Origin: Cryptomeria japonica
Lineage: Eukaryota; Streptophyta; Pinopsida; Cupressales; Cupressaceae
Length of the DNA: 64,000 nucleotides
Assembly (NCBI RefSeq): GCF_030272615.1
Contig: NC_081412.1
Coordinates: 683,900,583 to 683,964,582 of the forward strand
Reading direction: 5' to 3'
Position 1 is the stretch's first letter. Each line of letters opens with the position of its first letter. The notes beneath the pieces are model-generated. The model was not told where the DNA came from. It worked only from the letters and a program-made list of their open reading frames with translations, and did not search any database. This document shows positions 36,671 to 48,030 of this stretch, piece after piece. Made by a program: the position numbers and the translations under genes.

Positions 36671-37849
36671 GCACTAGAGAGAGAGAGAAGATTTTGAATT
36701 TAGAGGTAGCAAATTTCAGTAAAATCAGTCAATCTCCTAGATTGAAGCTGTTAAATGCAATCATGACAATCTCCCAAAATTTTGAAAAAAATGTCAGGGA
36801 CCGTGGTGCTCGAGGTGCACACGGTCCTCGCAACTTTTTTCAAAATTTGCAGGGATGAAAGTTATGATGATTTTAAAGCTAATCTGAAAAAATTGAGTGA
36901 TTTTATGATCTGTAGATAGGCCAAATTAAAGTTGCAATCTCAAAATTGAACCCTACCAAGATTGTTGGAAAATGCAAAATTTGGATTTTGAAAAAGAGAT
37001 GGAAACTGAAATTTTGAATTTTATGATTTTAGAGGGAATACCAAAACCAATGCAAGTTTTGAAATTTAAAAGTTGACTCAATTTCACACAAAATTCAATT
37101 TTGAAAGCGGAAATCAAAGTTGGTGTAATTAAACACTTAATTTCAAAAGTCACAAATTGCAAGAATTTGAATAAAGCACTGAAATTTCGAATGAATGCTG
37201 ACACACTTTTCAAATTTAGGACAGTAAGAACACAATTTCGACACAAAATTTCAATTTCAAATTTTTTTGAATGATTAGGAGCCTTAATCCAAGCAATCAC
37301 TAGACCAACTTTGACTTTAATTTTGACAGTGTTGTAATTGATAAAATCAGCCAAAATTCTGGATTTTAGCAGAAAAATACAGTAAGATCTAACTCCCGAA
37401 ATTTCGGAAAAAATGTCGAGGACGATGGTGCTCGGGATGCACACAGTCCTCGCAACTTTTCTCCAAATTTTCAAGGATGAAAGATATTATGATTTTGTTG
37501 CGGAATCCAAAGTTACAGCTGATTTGGAGATGTTTTGATCAGTGAAATTATCAGCCAAAGGTTGAATCAAGGAGGTTTTAAAAATTAGGGTTTTGATAGT
37601 TAACCACTTAATTTTTAGAATTAAAGCACAAATATGAATTGACAATTTGTAATAGAAGGGTAGATCTAAAACAAGAATTAACAATTAGACATTTCACAAG
37701 CTTAATTACTAAAAAGAAAATTTAGGGTTTTTATGCAATTCACCTCTAAAATTTGCAAAAGATCAAACATGGAAATGTAATCAAGGCATCCAATTTTCAG
37801 ATCTAACCATGAATAATCAGAAAGGATGTTCACGTCAGGTTCACCAAAA
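36671..37849 (-). other. Element D leader and primer-binding site
   Basis: The leader lies between the 5' LTR and gag. The primer-binding site is TGGTGAACCTGACGTG on the minus strand (37831-37846). Two copies of a hairpin-forming motif, GGACCGTG...CACGGTCC-like, occur at about 36798 and 37418. A 173-codon open frame at 36953-37474 is AT-driven and has no motif. Confidence 0.7.
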
Positions 37850-39109
37850 TGTAAAGTAGAAAATCGCGAGCGAACCCTAAGTGTTTCCCCCCACCACTCC
37901 GAGGAGAGGGGAAGGAGGTCACTAGGGTTGACGGTTTTCACTTAGAAGAGACTTTACATTCAAAAGAGGGGTTGAAACCCACAAGATCCAATCCCACACA
38001 AGGCAAGATTGGATTCTAAATGAGTTTCAAGGGTTAAGACAATAAGGCTACCCTCTTTTGTAAAGAATGTAGATAGAAGGATTAAGCTAGGAATTCATGA
38101 AAAGTAAGAAAGATTCGCTTATAAACAGAGATAGGGATATAGGATGAAGCTGTGGACCTGAAATTAGCAGTAAATTGTCGAGATGGCACTGTCCTACAAA
38201 TTTGAGCAAAAGTTGACAGGACAATGGCGCCCGGCGTGCACACGGTCCTCCGAAAAATCCGCGAAATGAAGGGGGATCTGTTCGTCTCTGCACAAGGATT
38301 CCAGATCTTCAATTACAGCCGCGTACCTGCAACCTACACATAGAAAAGCGAGGATGATTGGGGGGTTAGGGATTAGGGGTTTGCCCTTAGGTCAAACCAC
38401 GGTTTTGGAATTAACCAAGAAATGAGAATGTTGTAAATGTAAATGATTGTAATGTAAACAAGTACTGATACCTTGTTGTAAGAATGTTTGTGTTCTTACA
38501 TGCAAAGGTGTAAATGTTGTTGTATGTTGTATGTTGTATGTGGTATGTGATCTTCTCTTCAATGGTTGAATCCTTGTCTTGAATGCAACAATTAGCCTTG
38601 AATGGAGACTTAGTATGATCAATTGCTTGAAGGAATGCTTGAATGCTTGAATGCTTGAATACTTGAATATCGCTTCCGCCTTTTTTCCATCTTACCCAAA
38701 ATGGGAGAGAAAATGTAGTTTATATACTTGTCAATTAGGGTTAAAAGACTAATTTTTCTGACCTTAGGCCGGCCAGGAAAGATTATTTTCCAATTTGCAA
38801 ACATAAAGATCCGAGACCCAAAAGAGACCGGGCCCAAAAATAGGGCTAGGGACCAAGGCGCTGGGAGCCATGGTCTTGGGGGACTAGGGTGCTGGGCACC
38901 CTAGTCCTGAAGGACCAGGGCATTGGGCACCATGGTCCCACCTCCAGGGACAGCAAGGTGCAAGGAGGATCAGGCCAAGGTGCTGAAAAATGCAGTTTTT
39001 GGTGTCATGAACAAGTTTCGGGGTCTCCATTCAGGTTCAGTGTTGCGTCGCCATCGTGAAGACCCAAATGCAGTCAAAATTGCAAGTGTCACAATTTTAG
39101 GATGCTACA
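37850..39109 (-). repeat. Element D 5' LTR
   Basis: It begins TGTAAAGTAG on the plus strand and ends GGATGCTACA. It is 62 bp longer than the other LTR, which equals two extra copies of the 31-bp unit at 38850-38942. Confidence 0.92.
38850..38942. repeat. 31-bp tandem repeat within the D LTR, three copies
   Basis: Units start at 38850, 38881 and 38912, each GGAC(C/T)A(A/G)GG...GGGC(A/G)CC...GTCC and internally palindromic. The left LTR has one unit at about 32291-32321. Confidence 0.85.
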
Positions 39110-39114
39110 ACCAT

Positions 39115-40393
39115 ATATCAGGAACCATTCAATCCTTATACGGTCAAACCTACCAATATTTAAAAGCTCATATCCTTCCTATGGAATTATCCCGTAATCA
39201 ACGCAGAAACTTTATCCGTCAGTCTTCTTGCTATACCATTATTGCTGATATCCTATATAGGCATGTTCTAGATGGTACATTATTGAGATGTCTGGAAAAA
39301 GATGAATCTAAAAGAGTTCTTAATGACATTCACATGGGTATTTGTTGTGCACACTCAAGTGGTTTAACATTGGCTAAGAAACTTATTTGTATGGGTTACT
39401 TTTGGCCTACTATGGAAAGAGACTCATTCACCTATGCTAAAAAGTGTAAACAATGTCAAATTCATGGAAATCTAATTCATGCACTAGCACAAGAGCTATA
39501 TCCTATGACAGGGTCATGGCCATTTTCATAGTGGGGCCTGGATTTGGTAGGAAAGATCAATCCCTCATCTTCTAATGGCCATAAATTCATTCTAGTTACT
39601 ACTAAATATTTTACTAAGTGGATTGAAGCAGTTCCTTTAACAACAGTGATGGGAAAACAAATATCATCATTTATCTTGAATTACATAATTTGTCACTATG
39701 GAGTTCCTATGACCATTATCACTGATAATGGAAGACCATTCAAAAATCAAGATGTAAAAGAACTATGTGAAAAATTTCATATCCAACATAGGCTCTCTAC
39801 TCCATATTATCCACAAGGTAATGGTCAAGCTGAGGCATCAAATAAAACTATTTTAAAAATCTTGAAGAAAACAGTCAATGAAGCTGGAAAAGATTGGCAC
39901 ATTCAGCTAAATCCTACTCTTTGGGCATATCGAACTAGTGTCCGCACTCCAATAGGGGAAACTCCATATTGTTTGGTCTATAGATCAAAAGTGATATTAC
40001 CTATAGAAGTAGTGATACCTTCTCTATGAGTATCCTTGCATGGTCTTATACCAGAAGAAGAACAAAGAGTCTCTCGATTCCAAGAACTAGAACTAATTCA
40101 GGAACGTCGCCAAAATGCAATAGACCATTTGAGAGTATATCAGCAAAGAATGGCAAGAAGCTATAACCACAGAGTCAAGCCACACATTTTCTAGATTGGA
40201 GACATAGTTCTAAGGGAGAATCCGAGAAATCAGCAAGATTAGGAAAGGAAGGGCAAATTTGAACCAAATTGGCTAGGACCTTTTGTCATAGTAGCAACAT
40301 ATGGATTAGGAGCATACAAATTACCTACCCCAGAAGGTGATTGGTTTGATGAACCTATCAATTCTATCCATCTCAAGAAATTCTATGCTTGAG
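39115..40393 (+). pseudogene. Element C integrase (gypsy), resumed after element D
   Basis: Coding resumes with FIRQSSCYTIIADILYRH. The zinc-binding segment has HMGICCAHSSG and CKQCQIHGN. The catalytic core has WGLDLVGKI (D), TDNGRPF (D) and GQAEASNK (E), then the C-terminal domain GKFEPNWLGPFVI and HLKKFYA. A TAG at 39529 (PFS, stop, WGLDL, where glutamine is expected) and further stops at 40027, about 40192 and about 40240 break it. The first ORF here (from 38923) starts in the D LTR, so its N-terminus is not element C protein. Confidence 0.9.
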
Positions 40394-42415
40394 ATATAAA
40401 GTCCTAGAAAAATCAATAAAGGCATATAAAGTCCTGAAGAAATTAGTAAAAATCAGAAAAGTAGAAAATCCCTAAAAATATATAAAACAATAAAAATGCA
40501 ATAAATTTAGATGGTGAAAACCTGGTAAACATGCACTATCTAAAAAGTGAGTTCCTCCATCCATGAGATCACTTTGTGCACCTATCCACTCCATCCTCTC
40601 GCATCTATCGCTTCCATCTATCTTCAAGCTTATCCATTCCATCTTTCACATCCACTCCTCTGAACCATTTAGCAAAACATATGCAGCCTACCAATATTTA
40701 TCAATCTTTGACATACTTGCTGTAGTCACTATCTGAGATCTTATCAACATTTATCAATCTGCATTGGTATCCCACTACATATGGTTTGGATCTTGATCAA
40801 TTCATATATCCATAATAAAATCTTTTTGTTTCCACCGGGGGCAAAATCCCAATTCCTTTTTGCTAAGGTGATCTTTTGAAATTTAGAAAATCCAAAAACA
40901 TTCGAAAAACTTAGAAAAACAAAAACACCTAGGGTTTTGAAAAACATAACAAGCAACCAAGCAACAAAAATCAAGGCATCTCATCAACAACTGAATCATC
41001 AAACTCAGAAACCAAAGAATCAATCAACAAGCTATAAAGGATTATCAAAGATCATTCATCAAGATGATAATATCAGTTAATGACCATAAGAACATGTGAA
41101 TGACATACAAGATTCAATGTTTATATATTGATTTTATTGCTAATCATGTACTCTATGCAACTCAAGGATGTTCATGACTAGAGGAGCTATGATGGGGCAT
41201 GATTATTTTTTTTTATTGTTGTCTGTGGTTTATCTCTTACGACGGTATGAACTTGTCTCAGGATATGAGCAACAAAAGATCAAGGAGGACGTTCCAAGTC
41301 ATGCATGAAAGGAGATACTCCTTGTTTGTTCTACAAACAATACTCGGGTCAACTTGGTCCATTATATCAAGTTTCTTGTATTAACTTGCTATATCCAAAT
41401 CCATGTAAGAAATACTCAGGTCATCTTGAATAATTATGTCAAGTTGCTTGTATTTTTTACAATATTTAAAGCTCAATGATGAAGACAAGCACTATTGCCG
41501 GATAGCATATGAAGAATGGCAGTACAATTTTTAGTTAGATCATTTCATTACCTTTTTATTTAGCTGCATTATAAGAATTCATTTGTCAAGTTGCATTATA
41601 AGAATATCATTTCATTAACAGATCAATGGTCATAATTAAAGATTGAGTATACTTGGACAAACAAAAACAATTGCATTTTATCATATTAGGAGCATTCATC
41701 CTTAGAATCATTTTAATCATTATCCATTTCATTTAGTTGCATTTTATCAACACACTAATTCCATTCAATTAAGTGCATTACATGTAGTGTATCATTATTA
41801 TTATCTACATTATCATTTCATAAAGATCATTTAGTTGCATCTTTTTCACTTAGATTCATAATCATTATAAGCATAACATATAAATAAAAAACAAATCAAT
41901 CATTCATGTGTAAATCCGTATAAGTCATTGTGTTAATTGCATTCAATTAAGTGTATTTCATATAGTGTATCAATATTATCTACATTATCATTCCATTTAT
42001 CATTTAGTGGCATACATAAAAAATCCAAAAAAACATTTCATTTGCATATACATCATCCTAACCATTAAGCAATCATTTCATTTGCATTTTCATATATATC
42101 ATTTGCATTTGCATTATTTAAGATAAGTAATCATTTGCATTTCCATCTAAGGTCATCAACATCAAAAATCAAAAACATTCATCATGTGCATCATGTAAGA
42201 TATTATCATATCATTATTCATCTACTCATTTGCATCCATAAAATTAAAACATATAAGCATATAGAACATCATCAAATAAAGTAACATGCATAAATAAAAG
42301 CATCATCATATAGAAACCATGTCTACATATAGATCATCATAAAACAATAAAAGTCCAAGTATACAATGATATCAAATACAACAATACAAGTGTCTCAAAT
42401 CAAAGTCTCGACTCT
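40394..42415 (+). other. Element C 3' non-coding region
   Basis: AT-rich with many (A)TCATTTGCAT-like short runs (41560-42300). The stretch 41217-41330 is closely similar to 59341-59445 in element G, showing the two gypsy elements are relatives also outside pol. No coding capacity is recognised on the plus strand. Confidence 0.6.
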
Positions 42416-44570
42416 CCTGTACCACTAACACCTGACTTTGTCCATCTCTGTGGCTGTGGGTGAGATGATCCTCCAGATGCCTATCTACCATGCTCACCAC
42501 TCATCTAAGGAGGTCCCATGACCCCACCACTACTCATATCCATCAACACAGTGGTCTAATAACTACTTGCTCTCTGGCTCTCTGCAACTGCCTCCTCATA
42601 GCATCATCACTAGTAGGAAGTCTCTTTCCTAGCCTGAAATAATGCTCTAACTATGTCCGTTGAGAGAGTACCTGACCCAACCTACTAAATATGACCTAGA
42701 AGACCTTGAGTATCCTACTGTCTCCTAACAGCTGTGTCTCTCTTAGTCATAAGAGTCTGTATCAATGCTCAAAGCTGATCAATCTATGCTCTAAGCTGAT
42801 CAATCTATGCTCTCAGACTGTTAATAGTATCATGCCCTAGCACATCATGCTCTGGCATATCCTGCACTGGTGCAACCTACTCTGGTAGATCCTGCTATGG
42901 TGCATTAATCCCAATCCCCTCACCACCAACTTTTCCAACTACTGGAACCTCAGTCCGAGTAACTCTCCAAACCCATCATCTAATCAGGGGAATATGATCC
43001 TCAGGATCCTCATCATCACCACCATGAGCTGCAATAACTCTAGGATCTGGTTGCATCTGTCCAAAATCAATACCTCTATCGCAATCCCCATCCAGTCTAG
43101 TCACCCTACCCCCTATCACTGGCAATCCTCTAGGTGATCTCATCCCTACCCTACTAGTATCCCTCCCAATCCATCCACCATCTCTCCCACCCATAGGACG
43201 AGGTCTATCAATCCTGCTAGGTGGTCCAAATGGTCCTCCATAGACTCTCAATTGACGTCCTCTCCATCCAGGTCCACCTCCACCACCACCTCCATCCCCA
43301 CCATCATCTCCACCTCTCCTAGCCTCATGTGCAGCTCTAAGCTCTCATCTCCATCTTTGTCTCCTACTAACAGGATCACTTAAATCATCATCATCATCTC
43401 CTAAGCTAGGAGGAGGATCTGCTAAATCCATAATCTGAGGGAATGGATGAGCTAATAAATATTGAGCATACTCTACAGTAACTCCAGGATCCAGAATGTG
43501 TAATCTCATATCGTAGGCCACTCTTGGAGTAGAAAAAAAACTCTGCACGAGCAATCTCAAATGACAAAGATGGACCCCAATCTCGCCTATCTCTGTATCG
43601 TCAAGCATAAATCATCACACCAATAGGCATAGGCTGAATGATACCAAACTATCTCAAAATTTGACCAATCAACTGTCGCTCAACAATGAAGGGTGTATGA
43701 CCAATGAGGTATCTACTCTCCATGATAAACGGTAATGTCTGTGCATCATCCATCCATGGCTCACAATCAACATATGGTCTCCAAATAATGCTATCCAAAG
43801 AATCAAGAACCCAATGCCAATACTCCATCTTACCTAGCTTGTGCTGAGTAAGAACACCTGCATAAAAATAAACATATGGCTACCTCTCTCCATGAACTCT
43901 GTGATGGATAGGCCGAGTAACAACAATGTGCTCCCAACACTATATCTATAATAAAGTAAATCCTATCGATAAACTCACACTCTCATCATACACAACCAGG
44001 TGTAGATCATGATATAAATGTGCTAGCATACAAACACCCCAAGCATCTCACATCTGATGTTGCATCATGATTAGTACCACCTCACCCTATCCAACCAAAA
44101 AGCCTCGAGATCGCCTATCAGGACATATAAAACCACCAATCAAACCAGCAAGAATAACAAGAAGAGTCTCATAGTACATCACCATGTCTACCCATCGGCT
44201 CTCTCCTCTACTAATTCTCTCATTAGCAAAAATGACTCTGCAAGTCTCGGTCCCAACATGATCCTAATAATCATACTGCACTAGCTCCCCAATCACCAGG
44301 ATATGCATAATCCTGTAGACATCCTCTAGGGTAACACTAATCTCACCCGTCGGTAGGTGGAAAGTGTTATGCTCACTATGCCATCTCTCGGCTAATGCGG
44401 TCAGCAAACCTCTGTTATGCATAATCTCTAGCATAAACAATAAATGACGTAAACCATAGGCATCTACGTGTCTAGTCTCAACCTGGGATAACTCTGAAAC
44501 TAAATGACGTATGGCCGGTAATTTCTCTCGACACTGGAGAACATCAAGTTTCTCCTGTTTGTCAAGAGAA
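42416..44570 (-). pseudogene. Antisense plant-mobile-domain-like frame in element C
   Basis: Minus-strand translation from about 44560 gives ELSQVETRHVDAYGLRHLLF, LLTALAERWHSEHNTFHLPT, GEISVTLEDVYRIMHI, GVCMLAHLYHDLHLVV and EHIVVTRPIHHRVHGE. These resemble the plant mobile domain found in plant MAIN/MAIL-type proteins and in some retrotransposons. It is followed by CEPWMDDAQTLPF and FEIARAEFFFYS. A G/R/D-rich tail (42976-43251) and a Q-rich end follow. At least ten stops, mostly TAG, and possible frame slips break it, so it is a relic. It lies opposite to gag-pol, between integrase and the 3' LTR. The family call rests on motif recall, without a search. Confidence 0.65.
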
Positions 44571-44741
44571 AAACAATCAAGAGAAAATAATCAATCAAAT
44601 AAATCAATCAAATCAAATTGAAGCAACTTAAGCTATCAAATCATTTTAAACCTATCAATCATGGTTTTCTATCAAACACTGAGTTTACTCAAAAACTTTG
44701 CTAAGCTCTTACATCAGAAACTAAATCAGTTTCTTAGAGCC

Positions 44742-44900
44742 ACTCAAATCATCAAATCTATCAATCAAATCAAACAAAGCTACTCAAATCATCAAATCTA
44801 TCAATCAAGCTAAACAAAGCTACTCAAATCATCAAATCTATCAATCAAGCTAAACAAAGCTACTCTATCATCAAATTTATCAATCAAGCTAATCAGAGCT
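44742..44900. repeat. 40-bp tandem repeat, about four copies
   Basis: Units ACTCAAATCATCAAATCTAT plus CAATCAAGCTAAACAAAGCT start at 44742, 44782 and 44822. A shortened copy starts at 44862. The first differs at a few bases. Confidence 0.85.
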
Positions 44901-45053
44901 ACTTAATCCAGTAATCAAAGCTAGCTATCGATCTATCAATCATACAATCACTCAATCATGACTCTATTTCATCATGCATGCATATCAAACATGCTAAATT
45001 TAAACATCAAAATGATATTTAGCTTTTGTATCAATCAACAATCTTAAATTTAA

Positions 45054-45420
45054 GCAAAAGCACTATCCTTTTGATCATATGCGCTAATCGACCATGCATA
45101 TGCACTAATTTAAGCAAAAGCACTATCTTTTTGATCATATGCGCTAATCGACCATGCATATGCACTATTATAAGCAAAAGCACTATCCTATCAAGCATAT
45201 GCGCTAAACAATGATGCATATGCGCTATTCTATGCAAAAGCGCTACCATTTCATGGATTTGCGCTAACAAATCAAACAAATGCACTACAAAATACAAAAG
45301 CACAAACCATCTATGCATTTGCACTAACATACAAAGCAAAAGCGCTAAATCAAGCATTTGCGCTAACCAAAATTGCATATGCACTAAACTAAATTGCAAA
45401 TGCGCTAACCTAAAAACCAA
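45054..45420 (-). repeat. Element C 3' array, 20-bp period, reverse complement of leader array
   Basis: CATATGCGCTAA and CAAAAGCGCTA-like units repeat every 20 bp, with a 60-bp higher-order unit in the first three copies (45054, 45114, 45174). Read on the minus strand they are TTAGCGCATATG and TAGCGCTTTTG, the same cores as the 21-bp leader array. A 135-codon minus-strand open frame here is an artefact of the 60-bp repeat. Confidence 0.85.
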
Positions 45421-45912
45421 AAAATTCAAAATTTTCAAAAATTCAAAAAAAGGTGCCTAAAACATGAAATCTTGAACGAAAACTTGAAAACAAATCTCGG
45501 GATTAGATACATACCGGATACCCATACTCAACTAGCCGTTGATATCGCTTAACTCGCTTGAATCAATGGTTCTCCACGGGAATCACCATTTTGGCCACCT
45601 CAGCAAAAATATTCTCTCCAAAAGCTAACAAGGATAACAATGCAGTTAAAATTAGCCTTGGTTAATTTTATATTTTTACTATTTCAAGAGTAATTAATTT
45701 CAAAAATGGGGCAATTTTATTTGTTTTTAACAAATGAATTTAATTGACTGAAGTTTTATCACATTATCATGAGATTAATCATTCAAACTAAAATTTTTGA
45801 CAATTTCACGATCAATCTCCTGAGGGGGCACACAATCTGGATTTTCAATTTCTATCAAGCATTAATGAGACTTGATTTAATCTTTGAAACAATGTTGTCT
45901 TGACATCATTTC

Positions 45913-45926
45913 AAAGAGGGGCAAAA
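45913..45926 (+). promoter_or_regulatory. Element C polypurine tract
   Basis: AAAGAGGGGCAAAA immediately precedes the 3' LTR start TGTATACACC. Element G has the near-identical AAAGAGGGGCAAA at 60646. Confidence 0.85.
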
Positions 45927-47087
45927 TGTATACACCTAAAAATTCGCTATGAGCAATTAAATAAATATTGTATATTTATTTAATATTTATTTAACAATTA
46001 TTCGTCTATTAAATAGTTAATTTAAAAAGATTAATTTATTTAATTCATTTTCATGTCTTTCTATTAATTAATATTTTATTAATTAATTCATTTATCTTAT
46101 TCCTCTAATTAATTAAATATCTAATATTTAATTATCTCCTCCAAACAATTAAATATCTAATATTTAATAGTTATTCTCCTATCCTATAGTCTCAAATATT
46201 AAATGATTCCTAAATTATTTAGTATCTCTTTTCCAACTCACCCTCCATCTCCACTTCATCTTCCCTTTGCCAACTCATCCAACATGTGGCTAAGGAAATT
46301 AATATTCCTTAAATATTAATTCATGATTTATCTTCAACTTCCAAAATTAATGAAATTGTGTACGTACACATATTTCATAACCATTTCCTATATTCTCTCC
46401 AACACCCCCTACATCTTGGGAAGGACTTGAGTCCACTTGTCCTACCATGCCTAATTTTTTTCCAGCCATCCCTAGATTCTCTCAGTCAACAACCCAGTCA
46501 AGGTGAGATGAGTGACACTTGCCTTCTCCTTCCCCCTTTCTCTCAACCTTCACCTTTTCTCATAGCCATTCAAATCTACAGATCAGATCAAGACCATTGA
46601 TCTGAGCCACATCATCTAATCCTCTCAAAGTCTATAAAATCAAGAGCTTCAGTTGAGTGAGAGTTAGAAAATCAAGAGTTCAAAAAAATTGTTTTCAATC
46701 AATCATATGCATCTGTGAGTTTTTGAAGGAATTAGCAAATAGCAAATATCATTTTAGCAATATAATCATATAGCATAATCATTTTAGCATAATCATGTAG
46801 CTTTGCGTATCATACTATCAGTTAACTACAAGTTATCAATCCATTCTTCATATGCCATCTTGGAAGCCAACGGTGCATTGTCTGAGAGCACACCATCTGC
46901 AACCAGGAACAGTGGAGTTAGGACACAATGAGACATAAGCCATAGACGTGAAATAGTGTTTTATTTTAATATTTATTTCATGCAGTTTCATTGGTGGATT
47001 TTGGATTTCCTGTATGCATTTCCATTGTATTTTTTGAAACTAACTTATTACAGGTAACATTCTGAGGGTGAAATTCAAGCTCACATA
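45927..47087 (+). repeat. Element C 3' LTR
   Basis: It begins TGTATACACC and ends GCTCACATA, where the 5' copy has GCTCACACA. It is 1161 bp and is nearly identical to 21502-22664 on reading. The TATA box is at 46633. Confidence 0.9.
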
Positions 47088-48030
47088 GATATCATCAACA
47101 AAGACTTCAACAATCAAAATGTTATTTCTCTATCTTAAAGTACAAATTACTACCAGTAGTTCCTTTAGTGAATTCCAATTTCAACAAGTTTTTATCCAAT
47201 CTAGTATACTATGCTCTAGGGTCTTGCTTTAATCCATAAAGAGGTTTCTTTAATCTGCATGCCACATCTCCTTCATTTGATAGAAAAAATCCATCAGGTT
47301 GCTCAATGTAGACTTCTTCCTCAAGATCACCATTCAGAAAGGAAGATTTGACATCCATCTAATATACCTTGAAATCTTTATAAGCAACATGTGCAAGCAA
47401 CAATCTCACAACTTCAAGTCTAGCTACCAGAGCAAAAGTCTCCTTATAATCAATACCTTCCTATTGTGAATAACCTTTGCAAACCAATCTATCTTTGTTT
47501 CTAACAACTTGACCAACTTCATTCAGTTTGTTCTAGAATACCCAATTTGTGCCAATCACATTCTTGTCTTTAGTTCTAGGCACAAGCTCCTATGTATTAT
47601 TCTTTTCAATCTGATTCAATTCCTCTTCCATTGCATTTATCCAATTTTCATCTTTACAAGTTTCTTGAACAGTCTTAGGATCAATTTTAGAAATCAAAGA
47701 TCCTTCTTCAACAACAAGTCTTCTTCTAGTCATAACACCTTTGCTCTTATCTCCAATAATCTGATTTTCAAAATGATTTAGTCTCACATACCTCAAGGTC
47801 TTGTTATTATTCTGATTCTTAAGATCCTTCACTTCTTCACCGACATCAGCAACATCCAAATTAACTATCTCTACCAGATCATTCTGCTTCAAAGGCTCAG
47901 TCTGATTAGGCTTCATTATAACTTCTTGGTCATCATTTTCATATCCATGAGCTTTGATTTTCTTTCCAATGTTTTCATCCACTTTCACATTTGCACTTCC
48001 CACTATCTTTCTCAATCTCTTATTGTAACA
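47088..48030 (-). pseudogene. Element A RT N-terminus and linker, decayed
   Basis: The left edge reads VEVFVDD on the minus strand, ending exactly at the C insertion. RT stretches (GMQIKETSLWIKARP in one frame, others shifted) run through about 47600. The upstream linker 47590-48015 is a single open frame of 141 codons, containing NHFENQIIGDKSKGVMTRRR, the segment that precedes copia RT. Multiple frameshifts are present. Confidence 0.85.

Larger units (their letters stand above)
31293..39109 (-). mobile_element. Element D: non-autonomous gypsy-type element, gag-protease only
   Basis: Two LTRs (1198 and 1260 bp) and a perfect ACCAT duplication bound 7817 bp. The internal region is 5.36 kb. 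On the minus strand it reads primer-binding site, leader, intact gag, TAG, protease, then a 3' non-coding region and polypurine tract. No RT, RNase H or integrase is present in any frame. It must depend on enzymes from a relative, and it may package through its own gag. It is the innermost and, from the close LTR match, among the youngest insertions. Confidence 0.93.
21502..47087 (+). mobile_element. Element C: giant Tat-type Ty3/gypsy retrotransposon
   Basis: Direct LTRs of 1163 and 1161 bp are flanked by a perfect GATAT duplication (21497-21501, 47088-47092). The order of gag, protease, RT, RNase H, second RNase H and integrase is Ty3/gypsy. The second RNase H domain is characteristic of the Tat lineage, which includes Ogre-like giants. 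Without nested element D it is about 17.8 kb. It has a 2.5-kb leader with a 21-bp array, an antisense mobile-domain-like frame and an oppositely oriented repeat array near the 3' LTR. Stops and a frameshift make it defective. Confidence 0.95.

Noticed and set aside
36953-37474. 173-codon minus-strand frame in the D leader
   Set aside because: Composition is AT-driven with repeated FKI/KFKI runs, no domain, and it is placed in a leader. Gag starts downstream at 36670.
38923-39110. N-terminal 60 codons of the frame that runs into C integrase
   Set aside because: This part is D LTR sequence fused by chance to the resumed integrase frame.
45031-45438. 135-codon minus-strand open frame with hydrophobic 20-residue repeats
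   Set aside because: It is the translation of the 60-bp tandem repeat. The unit is a multiple of three, so no stop arises. No coding signal beyond the repeat.
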